In this document: piece by piece, positions 1 through 8,872 of the stretch
Layout: each line of letters begins with the position of its first letter
Position numbering within the stretch: position 1 is the stretch's first letter
DNA from: PALSA-1003 sp963791945
GTDB lineage: Bacteria; Pseudomonadota; Gammaproteobacteria; Burkholderiales; Casimicrobiaceae
Assembly (NCBI GenBank): GCA_963791945.1
Contig: CAWBUD010000002.1
Location: forward strand, 3,906,001-3,970,000
Length of the DNA stretch: 64,000 bases
Reading direction: 5' to 3'
Program-made: the position numbers and the translations under genes
Notes under the pieces: generated by a model
Told to the model about the DNA's origin: nothing
The model's database searches: none
Seen by the model: only the letters and a program-made list of their open reading frames with translations

Positions 1-1031
1 ACCACGCCCGGCGCACAAGGATGCCCGTCCTCGTCGACGATGCGCAGCGAAACGCCGGGCAGCGGTGGACCGACACTGCCGCCTACGCGCTCACCGCCGA
101 GGGGATTCGCGGTATTCATTCCCGTCTCTGTCATGCCGTAGCGTTCGAGGATCGTATGCCCGGTGCGCTTGCGAAAATCGGCGAAGGTCTCGGCGAGCAG
201 AGGCGCCGAGCCGGACACGAACAGGCGCATGTGCCGGCATGCGCGCCGATCGAACCCGGGCTCGGCGAGAAGCCGCGTATAGAACGTCGGCACACCCATC
301 ATGACGGTCGCGTGCGGCAACAGGTCGGTCACTTCCTTCGCGTCGAACTTAGGCAGCCAGAGCATCCGGCTGCTTGAGAGCAGCACGCAGTGGCAAGCGA
401 CGAAGAGCCCGTGCACGTGATAGACGGGCAGAGCGTGGAGCAGAACGTCGCCGCGGGTGAATCCCCACTGTTCGACCAGCGTCAGAGCGTTGCTCGCGAG
501 ATTGCGGTGCGAAAGCACGGCGCCCTTCGAACGCCCGGTCGTGCCGGAGGTATACAGGATCGCGGCCGCTTCGTTGGGCCCCCGCGGCACGGTTTCGTAG
601 GTGTCGGATTTGCCTTCGGCGCGCGCGAGTAGAGTCCCGCCCGAGGCGTCGAGAGTCAGGGCCGTCGCTTGCGGGCGCAGCGCCTCGACCATCTCCGCAG
701 CTTCGGGCCGGCAGACGATCACCGACGGTTCCGCATCCGAGAAGAAGTAGGCGAGTTCGTTCTTCTGATACGCCGTATTGAGGGGCAGATACACCAGGCC
801 GGCGCGCAGGCACGCGAGATACAGCGCGAGCGCCTGCCAGCATTTGTCGATCTGCACCGCGACGCGATCGCCGGGTTTGCATCCCGCATCGGCCAGCGCC
901 TGCGCGATGCGCGCGGAGGCCGCGTCAAGATCGTCGTAGTGGATGACGCGTCCGCCCGGAATGAGGATGCAGGGCTGCTCGGCATCCTCGGGGAAGTGGC
1001 TGCGTAGCAGCGCGTAGAGGTTGGCGTTCAT
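1..1031 (-). CDS. matB: Malonyl-CoA synthetase (MatB-like), 3' end outside the window
   Basis: Partial gene of 343 codons running off the left edge, so the C-terminal third is missing. It belongs to the AMP-forming acyl-CoA synthetase family. The start MNANLYALLRSHFPED, the adenylation loop YTSGTTGRSKG at about residue 160, the stretch LLHALPVYHVHGLF and the motif ERYGMTETGMNT near residue 305 follow MatB/ACSF3-type malonyl-CoA synthetases closely. The expected reaction is malonate + ATP + CoA to malonyl-CoA. Its usual partner, malonyl-CoA decarboxylase, lies about 52 kb away at 52886-54253. A related oxalyl-CoA synthetase role (AAE3-like) cannot be excluded because an oxalate module follows, but the N-terminus fits MatB better. 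Confidence 0.85.
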   Translation of the reverse strand, partial: MNANLYALLRSHFPEDAEQPCILIPGGRVIHYDDLDAASARIAQALADAGCKPGDRVAVQIDKCWQALALYLACLRAGLVYLPLNTAYQKNELAYFFSDAEPSVIVCRPEAAEMVEALRPQATALTLDASGGTLLARAEGKSDTYETVPRGPNEAAAILYTSGTTGRSKGAVLSHRNLASNALTLVEQWGFTRGDVLLHALPVYHVHGLFVACHCVLLSSSRMLWLPKFDAKEVTDLLPHATVMMGVPTFYTRLLAEPGFDRRACRHMRLFVSGSAPLLAETFADFRKRTGHTILERYGMTETGMNTANPLGGERVGGSVGPPLPGVSLRIVDEDGHPCAPGV

Positions 1032-1048
1032 GGCCAGGGCCCGTGGGC

Positions 1049-1058
1049 TACAATTGTA
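1049..1058. promoter_or_regulatory. Palindrome TACAATTGTA between divergent matB and quinone reductase genes
   Basis: The 57-bp gap between the divergent genes holds a perfect 10-bp palindrome. Each strand reads TACAAT, one mismatch from a sigma-70 -10 box, so it could serve both directions. No convincing -35 box is visible on either side. Role inferred only. Confidence 0.25.
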
Positions 1059-1088
1059 CGATTCCCGAAGCCCCGCGTTTCTCGCGAA

Positions 1089-2093
1089 ATGGAATTACCC
1101 GCAACGATGCGCCACGTGGCGGTGCGCGAGCCCGGTCCTCCTGACGTCCTGGGCCTCGCGCAGGCCCCGCTGCCTGTCGCCCGCCAGGGCGAAGTGCTGG
1201 TCAGGGTCGCCTATGCTGGAGTGAACCGGCCGGACTGCCTGCAGCGCGCGGGCGGCTATCCCCCTCCGCCCGACGCATCGCCGATCCTCGGACTGGAGAT
1301 TGCCGGAACGATCGTCGCGCTTGGCGAAGGCGTCGGAGCGTGGCGCACCGGCGACAGCGTCTGCGCCCTGACCCCTGGAGGCGGATACGCGGAGTATTGC
1401 ACGACGCCCGCCGCCTATTGCCTGCCGATACCTCGGGGGCTGTCCTCGCTCGAGGCGGCGAGCCTGCCGGAGAACTACTTCACGGTCTGGCACAACGTGT
1501 TCGAGCGCGGCGCGCTTCGCGCGGGCGAGACGTTGCTGGTCCACGGCGGCTCGAGCGGGATCGGGCTTGCCGCCATCCAGCTCGCCAAGGCGTTCGGAGC
1601 GCAGGTGATCACGACCGTCGGCAACGCCGAGAAGGCGGAAGCCTGCCGGCGAGCCGGCGCCGATCATGCGATCAACTATCGCCAACAGGACTTCGTCGCC
1701 GAAGTAGCGGCCATCACGGCGAAGCGCGGGGTCGACGTCGTTCTCGACATGGTCGGCGGCGACTACATCGAGAAGAATCTGAAGTGCCTGGCGGTCGACG
1801 GGAGGCTCGTCTTCATCGCCTTCCTGCGTGGCAGTCGCGCCGAGATCGACTGGCGGTTCATCATGCTCAAACGCCAGACGATCACCGGCTCGACCATGCG
1901 AGCGAGTCCGCACGAGCGCAAGGCCGCGATCGCGCGGACGCTGCGCGACCGGGTCTGGCCGCTTTTCGACGCGGGGAAGCTGAAGCCGGTGATCTATCGC
2001 GTGTTCCCGCTCGCCGAAGCCGCGGCGGCGCACGCGCTCATGGAATCATCGCAGCATATCGGCAAGATCGTGCTCGCGGTGCAGCCGGACTAG
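1089..2093 (+). CDS. NAD(P)H:quinone oxidoreductase, zinc-independent MDR (PIG3-type)
   Basis: A 334-residue medium-chain dehydrogenase/reductase of the quinone oxidoreductase group. The GroES-like N-terminal domain contains AGVNRPDCLQRAGGYPPPP, typical of PIG3/TP53I3-like enzymes. The Rossmann fold follows with VHGGSSGIGLAAIQLA near residue 150. No structural-zinc cysteine cluster is seen. A second in-frame ATG at 1107 gives MRHVAVREPG, which resembles family N-termini, so the true start may be there. It is divergent from matB and convergent with tctA, with 5 bp between stops. It probably reduces quinones or enones with NADPH; the physiological substrate is unknown. Confidence 0.85.
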   Translation: MELPATMRHVAVREPGPPDVLGLAQAPLPVARQGEVLVRVAYAGVNRPDCLQRAGGYPPPPDASPILGLEIAGTIVALGEGVGAWRTGDSVCALTPGGGYAEYCTTPAAYCLPIPRGLSSLEAASLPENYFTVWHNVFERGALRAGETLLVHGGSSGIGLAAIQLAKAFGAQVITTVGNAEKAEACRRAGADHAINYRQQDFVAEVAAITAKRGVDVVLDMVGGDYIEKNLKCLAVDGRLVFIAFLRGSRAEIDWRFIMLKRQTITGSTMRASPHERKAAIARTLRDRVWPLFDAGKLKPVIYRVFPLAEAAAAHALMESSQHIGKIVLAVQPD

Positions 2094-2098
2094 CCCTG

Positions 2099-3604
2099 TC
2101 ACGCGGCCGCGAGGCGCTTGCGCCAGAGCGCGAAGCCGCGAGCGACGAGCGGCCAGGAAAGAAGAACCAGGGCCAAGGTAACGATCGATCCGACCAGGCC
2201 GTTGGACCAGAAGATCCCCAGGCTTCCGCCGGACAGCAGCATCGACTGGCGGAAGGCCGTCTCCGCCATGTCGCCGAGCACCAGCGCAAGGACCATCGGC
2301 GCGAGCGGATACTTAAGTTTCTTGAAGACGTAGCCGACCACACCGAAGACCAGCATCATCACGATGTCGAACAGGTTGTTGTGGACCGTGTACGAGCCGA
2401 TCGCACAGATCACGACGATCACCGGCGCGATGATCGCGAAGGGTATGCGCAGGATCGCGGCCCACCACGGAACGGTAGTGAGCACGACAAGCAGCCCGGC
2501 GATGTTGCCGAGATACATGCTGGCGATCAGACCCCAGACAAAGTCCTTCTTCTCCACGAACAGCAGCGGGCCCGGCTGCAGGCCCCAGATCAGCAGCCCG
2601 CCCAGCAGTACCGCGGCGGTCGGCGAGCCGGGTATGCCGAGCGTAAGCATCGGCAGCAGCGCGCTCGTGCCTGCGGCGTGAGCCGCCGTCTCGGGTGCGA
2701 CGACGCCTTCGATCTGCCCTTCCCCGAACTTGTCTCGATTCTTGGAGAATCGCCGTGCGATGCCGTAGCTCATGAACGACGCGGGCGTAGCGCCGCCCGG
2801 CGTAATGCCCATCCAGCAGCCGATGAGACAGGCGCGCAGGGACGTTGCCCAGTACTGCGGAAGCTTCGCCCACGTCCGCAGCACGATCCTGGCGTCGATC
2901 TTCCCGCTCTTTCCCTTGAACGAGAGCCCTTCCTCCATCGTCAGGAAGATCTCGCCCAGGCCGAACAGGCCGATGACCGCGATCAGGAAGTCGAAGCCCT
3001 GCAGCAGGTTTGTGAACCCGAAGGTCATGCGCAGAGTCCCGGTCACGGTATCAAGGCCGACGGCCGCGAGCGCGAAGCCGAGCATCATCGACGCTATCGT
3101 CTTGGCCGGCGGCTCGCGACCCATGCCCACGAAGCTGCAGAAGGTCAGCAGCTGGATCGCAAAGTACTCCGGTGGCCCGAACTTGAGAGCGAAGCGCGCG
3201 ACGAGCGGCGCCAGAAACGTGAGCAGCAGCACTGCGAAGAGCGCACCGACGAATGATGACGTGAACGCCGCCGTCAACGCCTCGCCGGCCCGACCCTTCT
3301 GCGCCATCGGATACCCGTCGAAGGTCGTTGCCACCGACCAGGGCTCGCCGGGGATGTTGAAAAGGATCGACGTTATCGCTCCGCCGAACAGCGCGCCCCA
3401 GTAGATGCACGACAGCATGATGATGGCTGACGTCGGCGACATCGTGAACGTGAGCGGCAGCAGTATCGCCACGCCGTTGGCGCCGCCGAGGCCCGGCAGC
3501 ACCCCGATGAGGACGCCAAGAAGAATCCCGATCATCATGAACCCGAGATTCTTCAGCGTCAGCGCGACGATGAAGCCCTGCAGCAGATTGCCGAAATCTT
3601 CCAC
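2099..3604 (-). CDS. tctA: Tripartite tricarboxylate transporter, large membrane subunit TctA
   Basis: A 501-residue polytopic membrane protein of the TctA family, matching the usual length of about 500. Visible family hallmarks are GVLIGVLPGLGGANGVAILL near the N-terminus, YWGALFGGAITSILFNIPGE, and TLGIPGSPTAAVLLGGLLIWG in the second half, the two repeated halves of the transporter. The start is GTG with GGGA about 8 nt upstream. It is the last gene of a tctC-tctB-tctA run and forms the ion-coupled channel with TctB. The substrate is not readable from sequence; being downstream of oxalate genes makes a carboxylate likely. Confidence 0.93.
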   Translation of the reverse strand: MEDFGNLLQGFIVALTLKNLGFMMIGILLGVLIGVLPGLGGANGVAILLPLTFTMSPTSAIIMLSCIYWGALFGGAITSILFNIPGEPWSVATTFDGYPMAQKGRAGEALTAAFTSSFVGALFAVLLLTFLAPLVARFALKFGPPEYFAIQLLTFCSFVGMGREPPAKTIASMMLGFALAAVGLDTVTGTLRMTFGFTNLLQGFDFLIAVIGLFGLGEIFLTMEEGLSFKGKSGKIDARIVLRTWAKLPQYWATSLRACLIGCWMGITPGGATPASFMSYGIARRFSKNRDKFGEGQIEGVVAPETAAHAAGTSALLPMLTLGIPGSPTAAVLLGGLLIWGLQPGPLLFVEKKDFVWGLIASMYLGNIAGLLVVLTTVPWWAAILRIPFAIIAPVIVVICAIGSYTVHNNLFDIVMMLVFGVVGYVFKKLKYPLAPMVLALVLGDMAETAFRQSMLLSGGSLGIFWSNGLVGSIVTLALVLLSWPLVARGFALWRKRLAAA

Positions 3605-3664
3605 GCGGTTTATCCCTTTTCCGGTCGATGCTCTGTCGAGCGCCTGATGGCGACGTCGCCGCTC

Positions 3665-4171
3665 TCAATAGCCCAACAGGTGCTCGAGCGGGCCCTTGGG
3701 GAGGGGGACGAGGAACCAGATCTCGAACAGCGCAAAGATCGCAACGGGGATGGAGATGCTGATGACCAACGCCGGCAGCAGTCGATACTTTCCCTGCCAG
3801 ATCATGAAGGTTGCGATGTAGATCGCGGAGGCGACATAGATGCCGATGAACGTGAGCAGGATGATGTAGACGAGCGTCGGAATCGCAACCGCCAACACCG
3901 GTTTCAGCTCTTCGCGAGAGACGAAGCTCTTGCCGGCGAGCGATTTCCAGCGGGCAAGCGTCAAGCCGGCGATCCATCCGCCGGATACCAGCAAAATCCA
4001 GCCGATGATGCCCGGGAAATAACCGGCCCGGGGCCCGTCAGGGCCCCAGCCGGCGCCTACTCGGAAGCTGTCGACGAGTACGACGACACCCGCCACGACG
4101 ATCAGCAGCGCGACGACCAGCTCCACCCAACGAGTCGTCGCCGCGCTCGCTGACCCGTTGTCGTTTGCCAT
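3665..4171 (-). CDS. tctB: Tripartite tricarboxylate transporter, small membrane subunit TctB
   Basis: A 168-residue protein with four hydrophobic segments: a first helix at about residues 14-35, a second near GYFPGIIGWILLVSGG, and two in the C-terminal half around VLAVAIPTLVYIILLTFIG and LPALVISISIPVAIFALFE. Size and topology fit TctB/DUF1468, the poorly conserved small subunit. The GYFPGIIG segment is typical of the family. It starts 3 nt after the tctC stop and ends 60 nt before tctA, so the three are very probably cotranscribed. Confidence 0.88.
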   Translation of the reverse strand: MANDNGSASAATTRWVELVVALLIVVAGVVVLVDSFRVGAGWGPDGPRAGYFPGIIGWILLVSGGWIAGLTLARWKSLAGKSFVSREELKPVLAVAIPTLVYIILLTFIGIYVASAIYIATFMIWQGKYRLLPALVISISIPVAIFALFEIWFLVPLPKGPLEHLLGY

Positions 4172-4174
4172 GGG

Positions 4175-5188
4175 CTACTTCTTGGCGATGAAGCCGGCTC
4201 CTTCCATGAGCGTCTTATGCGTGGCCTCGGCGTTGGCGACCCAGTCGACGTACTGCTTGCCGGTCATGAACGAGTCGTTGAATGCGGCGTCCTCGGTGAA
4301 CTTCTTCCACTCCGGCAGCGCTCGCACCTTCTTGAAAAGATCGATGTAGAAATCAACCTGGTCCTGCGTCACTCCAGGCGGCATGAAGATGCCGCGCAGC
4401 ATCACGTAGTCGACGTTCAGGCCTTGCGACTTGCAGGTCGGGATGTCCTCCCAGGACATGGTCGTCGTCACCTTGTTCGGATAAGGCATGGGCTTGGCAT
4501 CGAATACGCACAAGGGCCGCAGAGCACCCGAGCGCCAGTGGGCGATGGCTTCGATGGGGTTGTTCACCGTCGAATCGACGTGCTTGCCCACCAGCTGCAC
4601 CGCCACGTCGCCACCGCCCTTGAACGGGATGTAGGTTATTTTCTTGCCGACTGCTTTCTCCAGGGCGACGGTGATGATCTGGTCCTCCTGCTTCGATCCC
4701 GTCCCCGCCATCTTGAACTGGCCATCCGTGCCGGCCTTGATCGCCTTCATGTAGTCCTGCACGGTCTTGTAGGGACTTTCGGCATTCACCCAGAGGACGA
4801 ACTCGTCGAGAGCGAGCATCGCCACCGGCGTGAGGTCCTTCCAGTTGAACGGAACGCCGGTCGCCAGCGGCGTCGTGAAGAGGTTCGATAGCGTGATGAT
4901 GATCTTGTGAGGGTTGCCTTTGTCGTTCTTGACGTCGAGAAAGCCCTCGGCGCCCGCGCCACCGGACTTGTTGATGACGACGAACGGCTGCTTCATCAGG
5001 TTGTGCTTCGCCACGACGCCTTGAAGGAACCGCGCCATCTGGTCCGCGCCACCGCCGGTACCGGCCGGAACGATGAATTCGACCGGCTTGGTCGGCTCCC
5101 AAGCCCATGCGGCGGGCGGTTGAACGACCGCGAAGCCGGCCAGCGCGCCGGCGACCCACAGCGTTGCGCCAATTCGATTCGGTTTCAT
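4175..5188 (-). CDS. tctC: Tripartite tricarboxylate transporter, periplasmic receptor (Bug/TctC family)
   Basis: A 337-residue extracytoplasmic solute receptor. It has a signal peptide of about 30 residues ending AAWAWEPTKPVEFIV, then the Bug signature VPAGTGGGADQMARFLQGV near the new N-terminus. Bug proteins bind carboxylates in a Venus-flytrap fold and feed TctAB. GGAGGAG sits 6 nt before the ATG. It is an unusually close receptor-channel pairing, since many Bug genes are orphans; here the complete tctCBA set is together and downstream of an acyl-CoA synthetase. The ligand is unknown; oxalate, malonate or a related dicarboxylate are hypotheses. Confidence 0.92.
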   Translation of the reverse strand: MKPNRIGATLWVAGALAGFAVVQPPAAWAWEPTKPVEFIVPAGTGGGADQMARFLQGVVAKHNLMKQPFVVINKSGGAGAEGFLDVKNDKGNPHKIIITLSNLFTTPLATGVPFNWKDLTPVAMLALDEFVLWVNAESPYKTVQDYMKAIKAGTDGQFKMAGTGSKQEDQIITVALEKAVGKKITYIPFKGGGDVAVQLVGKHVDSTVNNPIEAIAHWRSGALRPLCVFDAKPMPYPNKVTTTMSWEDIPTCKSQGLNVDYVMLRGIFMPPGVTQDQVDFYIDLFKKVRALPEWKKFTEDAAFNDSFMTGKQYVDWVANAEATHKTLMEGAGFIAKK

Positions 5189-5296
5189 CCGTGCTCCTCC
5201 AAGAAAGCCTTTCCGGTTGGTTACGTCCTCGCGCCTCGGGCGATTCGCGCGCTCGTTGCTCCGGCGAAGCGCCTCGCGACTTGGTGCTTCCTTTCA

Positions 5297-7435
5297 CTAC
5301 GCGTGCCGGACCAGCCCCGCGGCCCGTGCCCACTTGTACTTGGCACCGAGCACCGCGACCGGGACCTCGGTCGTGTAGGGATAGGCGGGAATGCCGTGAT
5401 CAAAAAGATACTCCGACGCCTCCTCGACTTCCACGTCGCCGGCGAGCGAGGCGACGATGGGCTTGTGAATGCCTTTGCCGCGCATCTCCTCGATCACTTC
5501 GACCATCGTCTTCGCGAACACCATCGGCGGCGTGATGATCGTGTGCCAGTAGCCGAGAATAAGCGCGTGGATGCGCTCGTCCTGCAGCCCCAGCCGAACC
5601 GTCTCCTGATAGGTCTTCGGCGGCTGACCGCCGGTGATGTCGACGGGGTTGCCGGCGGCGCCGAACGGCGGGATGAACTTGCGGAACGCAGCATCGAGAT
5701 CGGGCGGCATCGGCATCAGCGTCAGGCCGTTGTCGACGCAGGCGTCGGAGAGCAGGACGCCGGAGCCGCCGGCCCCGGTGATGATGACGACGTTCTCGCC
5801 TTTGGGCGTGGCGAGCACGGGAATCGCCCGCGCGTACTCGAGCAGATCGCGCAGGCCCATTGCCCGGATCACGCCCGACTGGCGGAGCACGTCGTCGTAG
5901 ATCTTGTCGTTGCCGGCGAGCGCGGCGGTGTGCGAGCTGGCGGCCTTGGCGCCCATCGCGGTGCGGCCTGCTTTCAGCACCACGACCGGCTTCTTCTTCG
6001 ACACGCGCTTCGCGACCTCGGCGAATGCGCGCCCATCCTTCAAGTCCTCGAAGTGCTGGGCGACGATCTGGGTGTTGTCGTCCTGCTCGAAGAAGGTGAG
6101 CAGATCGTCCTCGTCGAGGTCGGACTTGTTGCCAAGCCCCACGATGGCGGAAACCCCCATCTTGGCCGAACGGGAGAAGCCGATGATCGCCATGCCGATG
6201 CCGCCAGATTGCGACGATAGCGCCGCGCCGCCCTTGAAGTCGTACGCGGTGCAGAAGGTCGCGCAGAGATTCTTCCACGTGTAGTAGAAGCCGTAGATGT
6301 TGGGGCCCATCAGGCGCACGTTGTACTTGCGGCCGATCGCCTGGATCTCTTTCTGACCTTCGACGTTGCCCGTCTCCGCGAAGCCGGACGGAATCAGCAC
6401 GGCGCCGGGAATCTCCTTCTCGCCGACCTCCACCAGGGCCTTCGCGACCACCGGTGCGGGAATGGCGAACACCGCCACGTCGATCTTTCCCTGCACGTCC
6501 TTCACGCTCTTGAACGCCTTGCGGCCCAGGATCTCGGTAGCCGAGGGATGGATCGGGTAGATCTCGCCCTTGTACCCGCCGTTGATCAGGTTCTTCATCA
6601 CCGAGTTGCCGATCTTGCCGTCCTCCGAGGAGGCACCGATCACGGCGACCGCGTCGGGCTTCATGATCCGGTTCATCTGCCGGACGATCTCTTCCTGGCT
6701 CGGCCGGTAGCGCGCTGGCGCGGGATTCCAGTCGCAGACGATGCGCACGTCGGCTGCCGTCGCCCCCTTGGGCGTGGCGAACACGGGGTTGAGATCCATC
6801 TCCGCGATCTCGGGGAACTCCGAGACGAGCTGAGAGACGCTCTGGATGATCGCGGCGAGCGCGTCGCGAGAAACAGCCTCCGCGCCGCGCACGCCTCTTA
6901 GGATCGGCGCCGCGGCAATGCCGTCGAGCATCCCGAGCGCATCCTCCTTCGAGGCCGGAGCGAGCCGGAACGTGATGTCCTTCAGTACTTCGACCAGCAC
7001 GCCGCCCAATCCGAAGGCGACCAGCTTGCCGAACGACGGATCGGTCACCGAGCCGACGATCACCTCCTGGCCGCCGATGAGCATCTGCTGCACCTGAACG
7101 CCCAGGAGATTGGCCTTCACGTTGTGCTTTTTCGCGTTGGCCATGATGGTGTCGAAGCCCTTTTGCGCTTCCTCGGCGCCTTTCACGCCCACCAGCACGC
7201 CTCCGGCTTCGGTCTTGTGCAGAATGTCGGGCGAGACGATCTTGAGCACGACGGGGAATCCCATCCCGGCTGCGAGCTTCGCCGCCTCGGCGGCCGATGT
7301 CGCGACGCCTTCCTTGGGAACCGGGATGCCGTACGCGTCGCAGACGAGCTTGCCTTCGGGCGCGGTCAACGAATTACGCCCTTCAGCCTTCGCCTTGTCG
7401 AGAATCTGGCGCACCGCAGTCTTGTTGGCTGCCAT
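5297..7435 (-). CDS. Acyl-CoA synthetase, ADP-forming (fused beta-alpha acetate-CoA ligase type)
   Basis: A 712-residue single-chain enzyme of the NDP-forming acyl-CoA synthetase superfamily. The order is inverted relative to the common fusion: the ATP-grasp (beta) part occupies about residues 1-235, and the CoA-binding Rossmann part begins at VAVIGASSEDGKIGNSVMKN near residue 265. The motif SSHTAALAGND probably carries the phosphorylated histidine. ATG at 7435 has AAGGAAG 4 nt upstream; a TTG at 7438 is less well spaced. It lies between frc and tctC on the same strand. It could activate a transported acid or recover ATP from a CoA thioester; which acid is not evident. Confidence 0.85.
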   Translation of the reverse strand: MAANKTAVRQILDKAKAEGRNSLTAPEGKLVCDAYGIPVPKEGVATSAAEAAKLAAGMGFPVVLKIVSPDILHKTEAGGVLVGVKGAEEAQKGFDTIMANAKKHNVKANLLGVQVQQMLIGGQEVIVGSVTDPSFGKLVAFGLGGVLVEVLKDITFRLAPASKEDALGMLDGIAAAPILRGVRGAEAVSRDALAAIIQSVSQLVSEFPEIAEMDLNPVFATPKGATAADVRIVCDWNPAPARYRPSQEEIVRQMNRIMKPDAVAVIGASSEDGKIGNSVMKNLINGGYKGEIYPIHPSATEILGRKAFKSVKDVQGKIDVAVFAIPAPVVAKALVEVGEKEIPGAVLIPSGFAETGNVEGQKEIQAIGRKYNVRLMGPNIYGFYYTWKNLCATFCTAYDFKGGAALSSQSGGIGMAIIGFSRSAKMGVSAIVGLGNKSDLDEDDLLTFFEQDDNTQIVAQHFEDLKDGRAFAEVAKRVSKKKPVVVLKAGRTAMGAKAASSHTAALAGNDKIYDDVLRQSGVIRAMGLRDLLEYARAIPVLATPKGENVVIITGAGGSGVLLSDACVDNGLTLMPMPPDLDAAFRKFIPPFGAAGNPVDITGGQPPKTYQETVRLGLQDERIHALILGYWHTIITPPMVFAKTMVEVIEEMRGKGIHKPIVASLAGDVEVEEASEYLFDHGIPAYPYTTEVPVAVLGAKYKWARAAGLVRHA

Positions 7436-7486
7436 CAATCTTCCTTTCGGATTGCGAAAGTCGGCGGGGAGCCGCCGTGAAACGGT

Positions 7487-8734
7487 TCAGATCACCTTCT
7501 CGGCGCGCAACGTCGCGATCTGGTCCTTGCCGAAGCCGAGTTCGGAGAGAACTTCGTCGGTGTGCTCGCCCAGGAGCGGCGAGCGGGTCACCTCGGTCGG
7601 GCTGTCCGACATCTTGATCGGGTTGCCGACCGAGAGGTATTTGCCGCGCTTGGGATGATCGACTTCGACGACGGTCCCGGTCTTGCGCAGCGACGCCTCC
7701 TCGGCAATCTCCTTCATCGACAGGATCGGCCCGCAGGGGATGTCGTGCTTGTTCAGGATGTCCATGGCCTCGAACTTATCCTTGGTCATGGTCCACTTCT
7801 CGATCTCGCCGAAGATCTCCATCAGGTGCGGCAGGCGCGCCTTGGGCGTTGCGTAGCGCGGGTCGGTGAGCCATTCGGGCCGTCCGATGACCTCGCAGAT
7901 GTCTTTCCACACCGGCGCCTGGGTGATGAAGTAGATGTAGGCATTGGGATCGGTCTCCCAGCCCTTGCACTTGAGGATCCATCCCGGTTGGCCGCCGCCC
8001 GAGGCGTTGCCGGCGCGAGGCACGGCTTCGCCGAACGTGCCGTTGGGATATTGCGGGTATTCCTCCATGACATGCGTGCGGTCGAGGCGCTGCTGATCCC
8101 GGAGCTTCACTCGGCAAAGATTCAGCACGCCGTCCTGCATCGCCGCGAGGACCTTCTGCCCGCGTCCCGTCGTCTTGCGCTGATACAGCGCGGCGACGAT
8201 GCCGAGCGCGAGGTGCAGCCCCGTTCCGGAGTCGCCGATCTGCGCGCCGGTGACCATTGGCGGGCCGTCGTCGAACCCCGTCGTCGACGCTGAACCCCCC
8301 GCGCATTGCGCGACGTTCTCGTAGACCTTGCAGTCTTCGTACGGACCGGGTCCGAAGCCTTTGACCGAAGCCACGATCATCCGCGGATTGAGCTCCTGGA
8401 TGTGCTGCCAGGTGAGCCCCATGCGGTCGAGCGCACCCGGCGCGAAGTTCTCGACCAGCACGTCGCAATGCTTGACCAGTGCTTCGAGAACCTGCTTGCC
8501 CTTCGGGTGCTTGGCGTCGACCGTTATCGATCGCTTGTTGTGGTTGAGCATCGTGAAATACAGGCTGTCCACCCCGGGGATGTCTCGAAGCTGGCCTCGC
8601 GTGATGTCGCCTTCGCCGGCGCGCTCGACCTTGATCACGTCCGCGCCGAGCCATGCCAGAAGCTGGGTGCAGGTCGGCCCCGATTGCACGTGCGTGAAAT
8701 CGAGAATGCGCACCCCGTCCAATGCCTTGCCCAT
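7487..8734 (-). CDS. frc: Formyl-CoA:oxalate CoA-transferase
   Basis: A 415-residue class III CoA-transferase (CaiB/BaiF). It moves CoA from formyl-CoA to oxalate, making oxalyl-CoA and formate. The catalytic aspartate is in AQIGDSGTGLHLA at residue 168, the counterpart of Asp169 of the Oxalobacter enzyme, and the mobile glycine loop is visible as NASGGGQPGW. Family features DVLVENFAPGALDRMG and LNLCRVKLRDQQRL are also present. Length is close to the usual 420-430. AGAGGAC lies 6 nt before the ATG. The neighbour upstream is oxc, its pathway partner, which makes formyl-CoA transferase much more likely than a generic CaiB enzyme. Confidence 0.95.
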   Translation of the reverse strand: MGKALDGVRILDFTHVQSGPTCTQLLAWLGADVIKVERAGEGDITRGQLRDIPGVDSLYFTMLNHNKRSITVDAKHPKGKQVLEALVKHCDVLVENFAPGALDRMGLTWQHIQELNPRMIVASVKGFGPGPYEDCKVYENVAQCAGGSASTTGFDDGPPMVTGAQIGDSGTGLHLALGIVAALYQRKTTGRGQKVLAAMQDGVLNLCRVKLRDQQRLDRTHVMEEYPQYPNGTFGEAVPRAGNASGGGQPGWILKCKGWETDPNAYIYFITQAPVWKDICEVIGRPEWLTDPRYATPKARLPHLMEIFGEIEKWTMTKDKFEAMDILNKHDIPCGPILSMKEIAEEASLRKTGTVVEVDHPKRGKYLSVGNPIKMSDSPTEVTRSPLLGEHTDEVLSELGFGKDQIATLRAEKVI

Positions 8735-8794
8735 TACAGTCCTCTATGTAGTGCCGTCATTCCTGCGAAAGCGCTTCCGACGCAGCATGGCCAA

Positions 8795-8866
8795 GCCGCG
8801 TTGAGCGTCGTCGCGCCGACCATGCCCTGCGCGAACCCGCTTGAACCGACGACGCTCCAACGCGGC
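8795..8866. repeat. Long imperfect inverted repeat between oxc and frc
   Basis: In the 138-bp gap between oxc and frc, the left arm GCCGCGTTGAGCGTCGTC (8795-8812) pairs with the right arm GACGACGCTCCAACGCGGC (8848-8866). All 18 bases pair, with one bulged base, around a 35-nt loop. In the transcript this is a very stable hairpin. There is no T-run after it, so it looks more like an attenuating or mRNA-stabilising element or a small repeat than a classical terminator. Confidence 0.6.
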
Positions 8867-8872
8867 GAGCCA

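Noticed and set aside
551..559. GTATACAGG identical to the operator-like motif
   Set aside because: It encodes the conserved adenylation loop of matB (LYTSG on the minus strand) and lies inside the gene, so it is probably chance.
1340..3256. Long plus-strand open frame of 638 codons across the quinone reductase and tctA
   Set aside because: Shadow of two clear genes in GC-rich DNA; the translation is arginine-rich with no recognisable motif.
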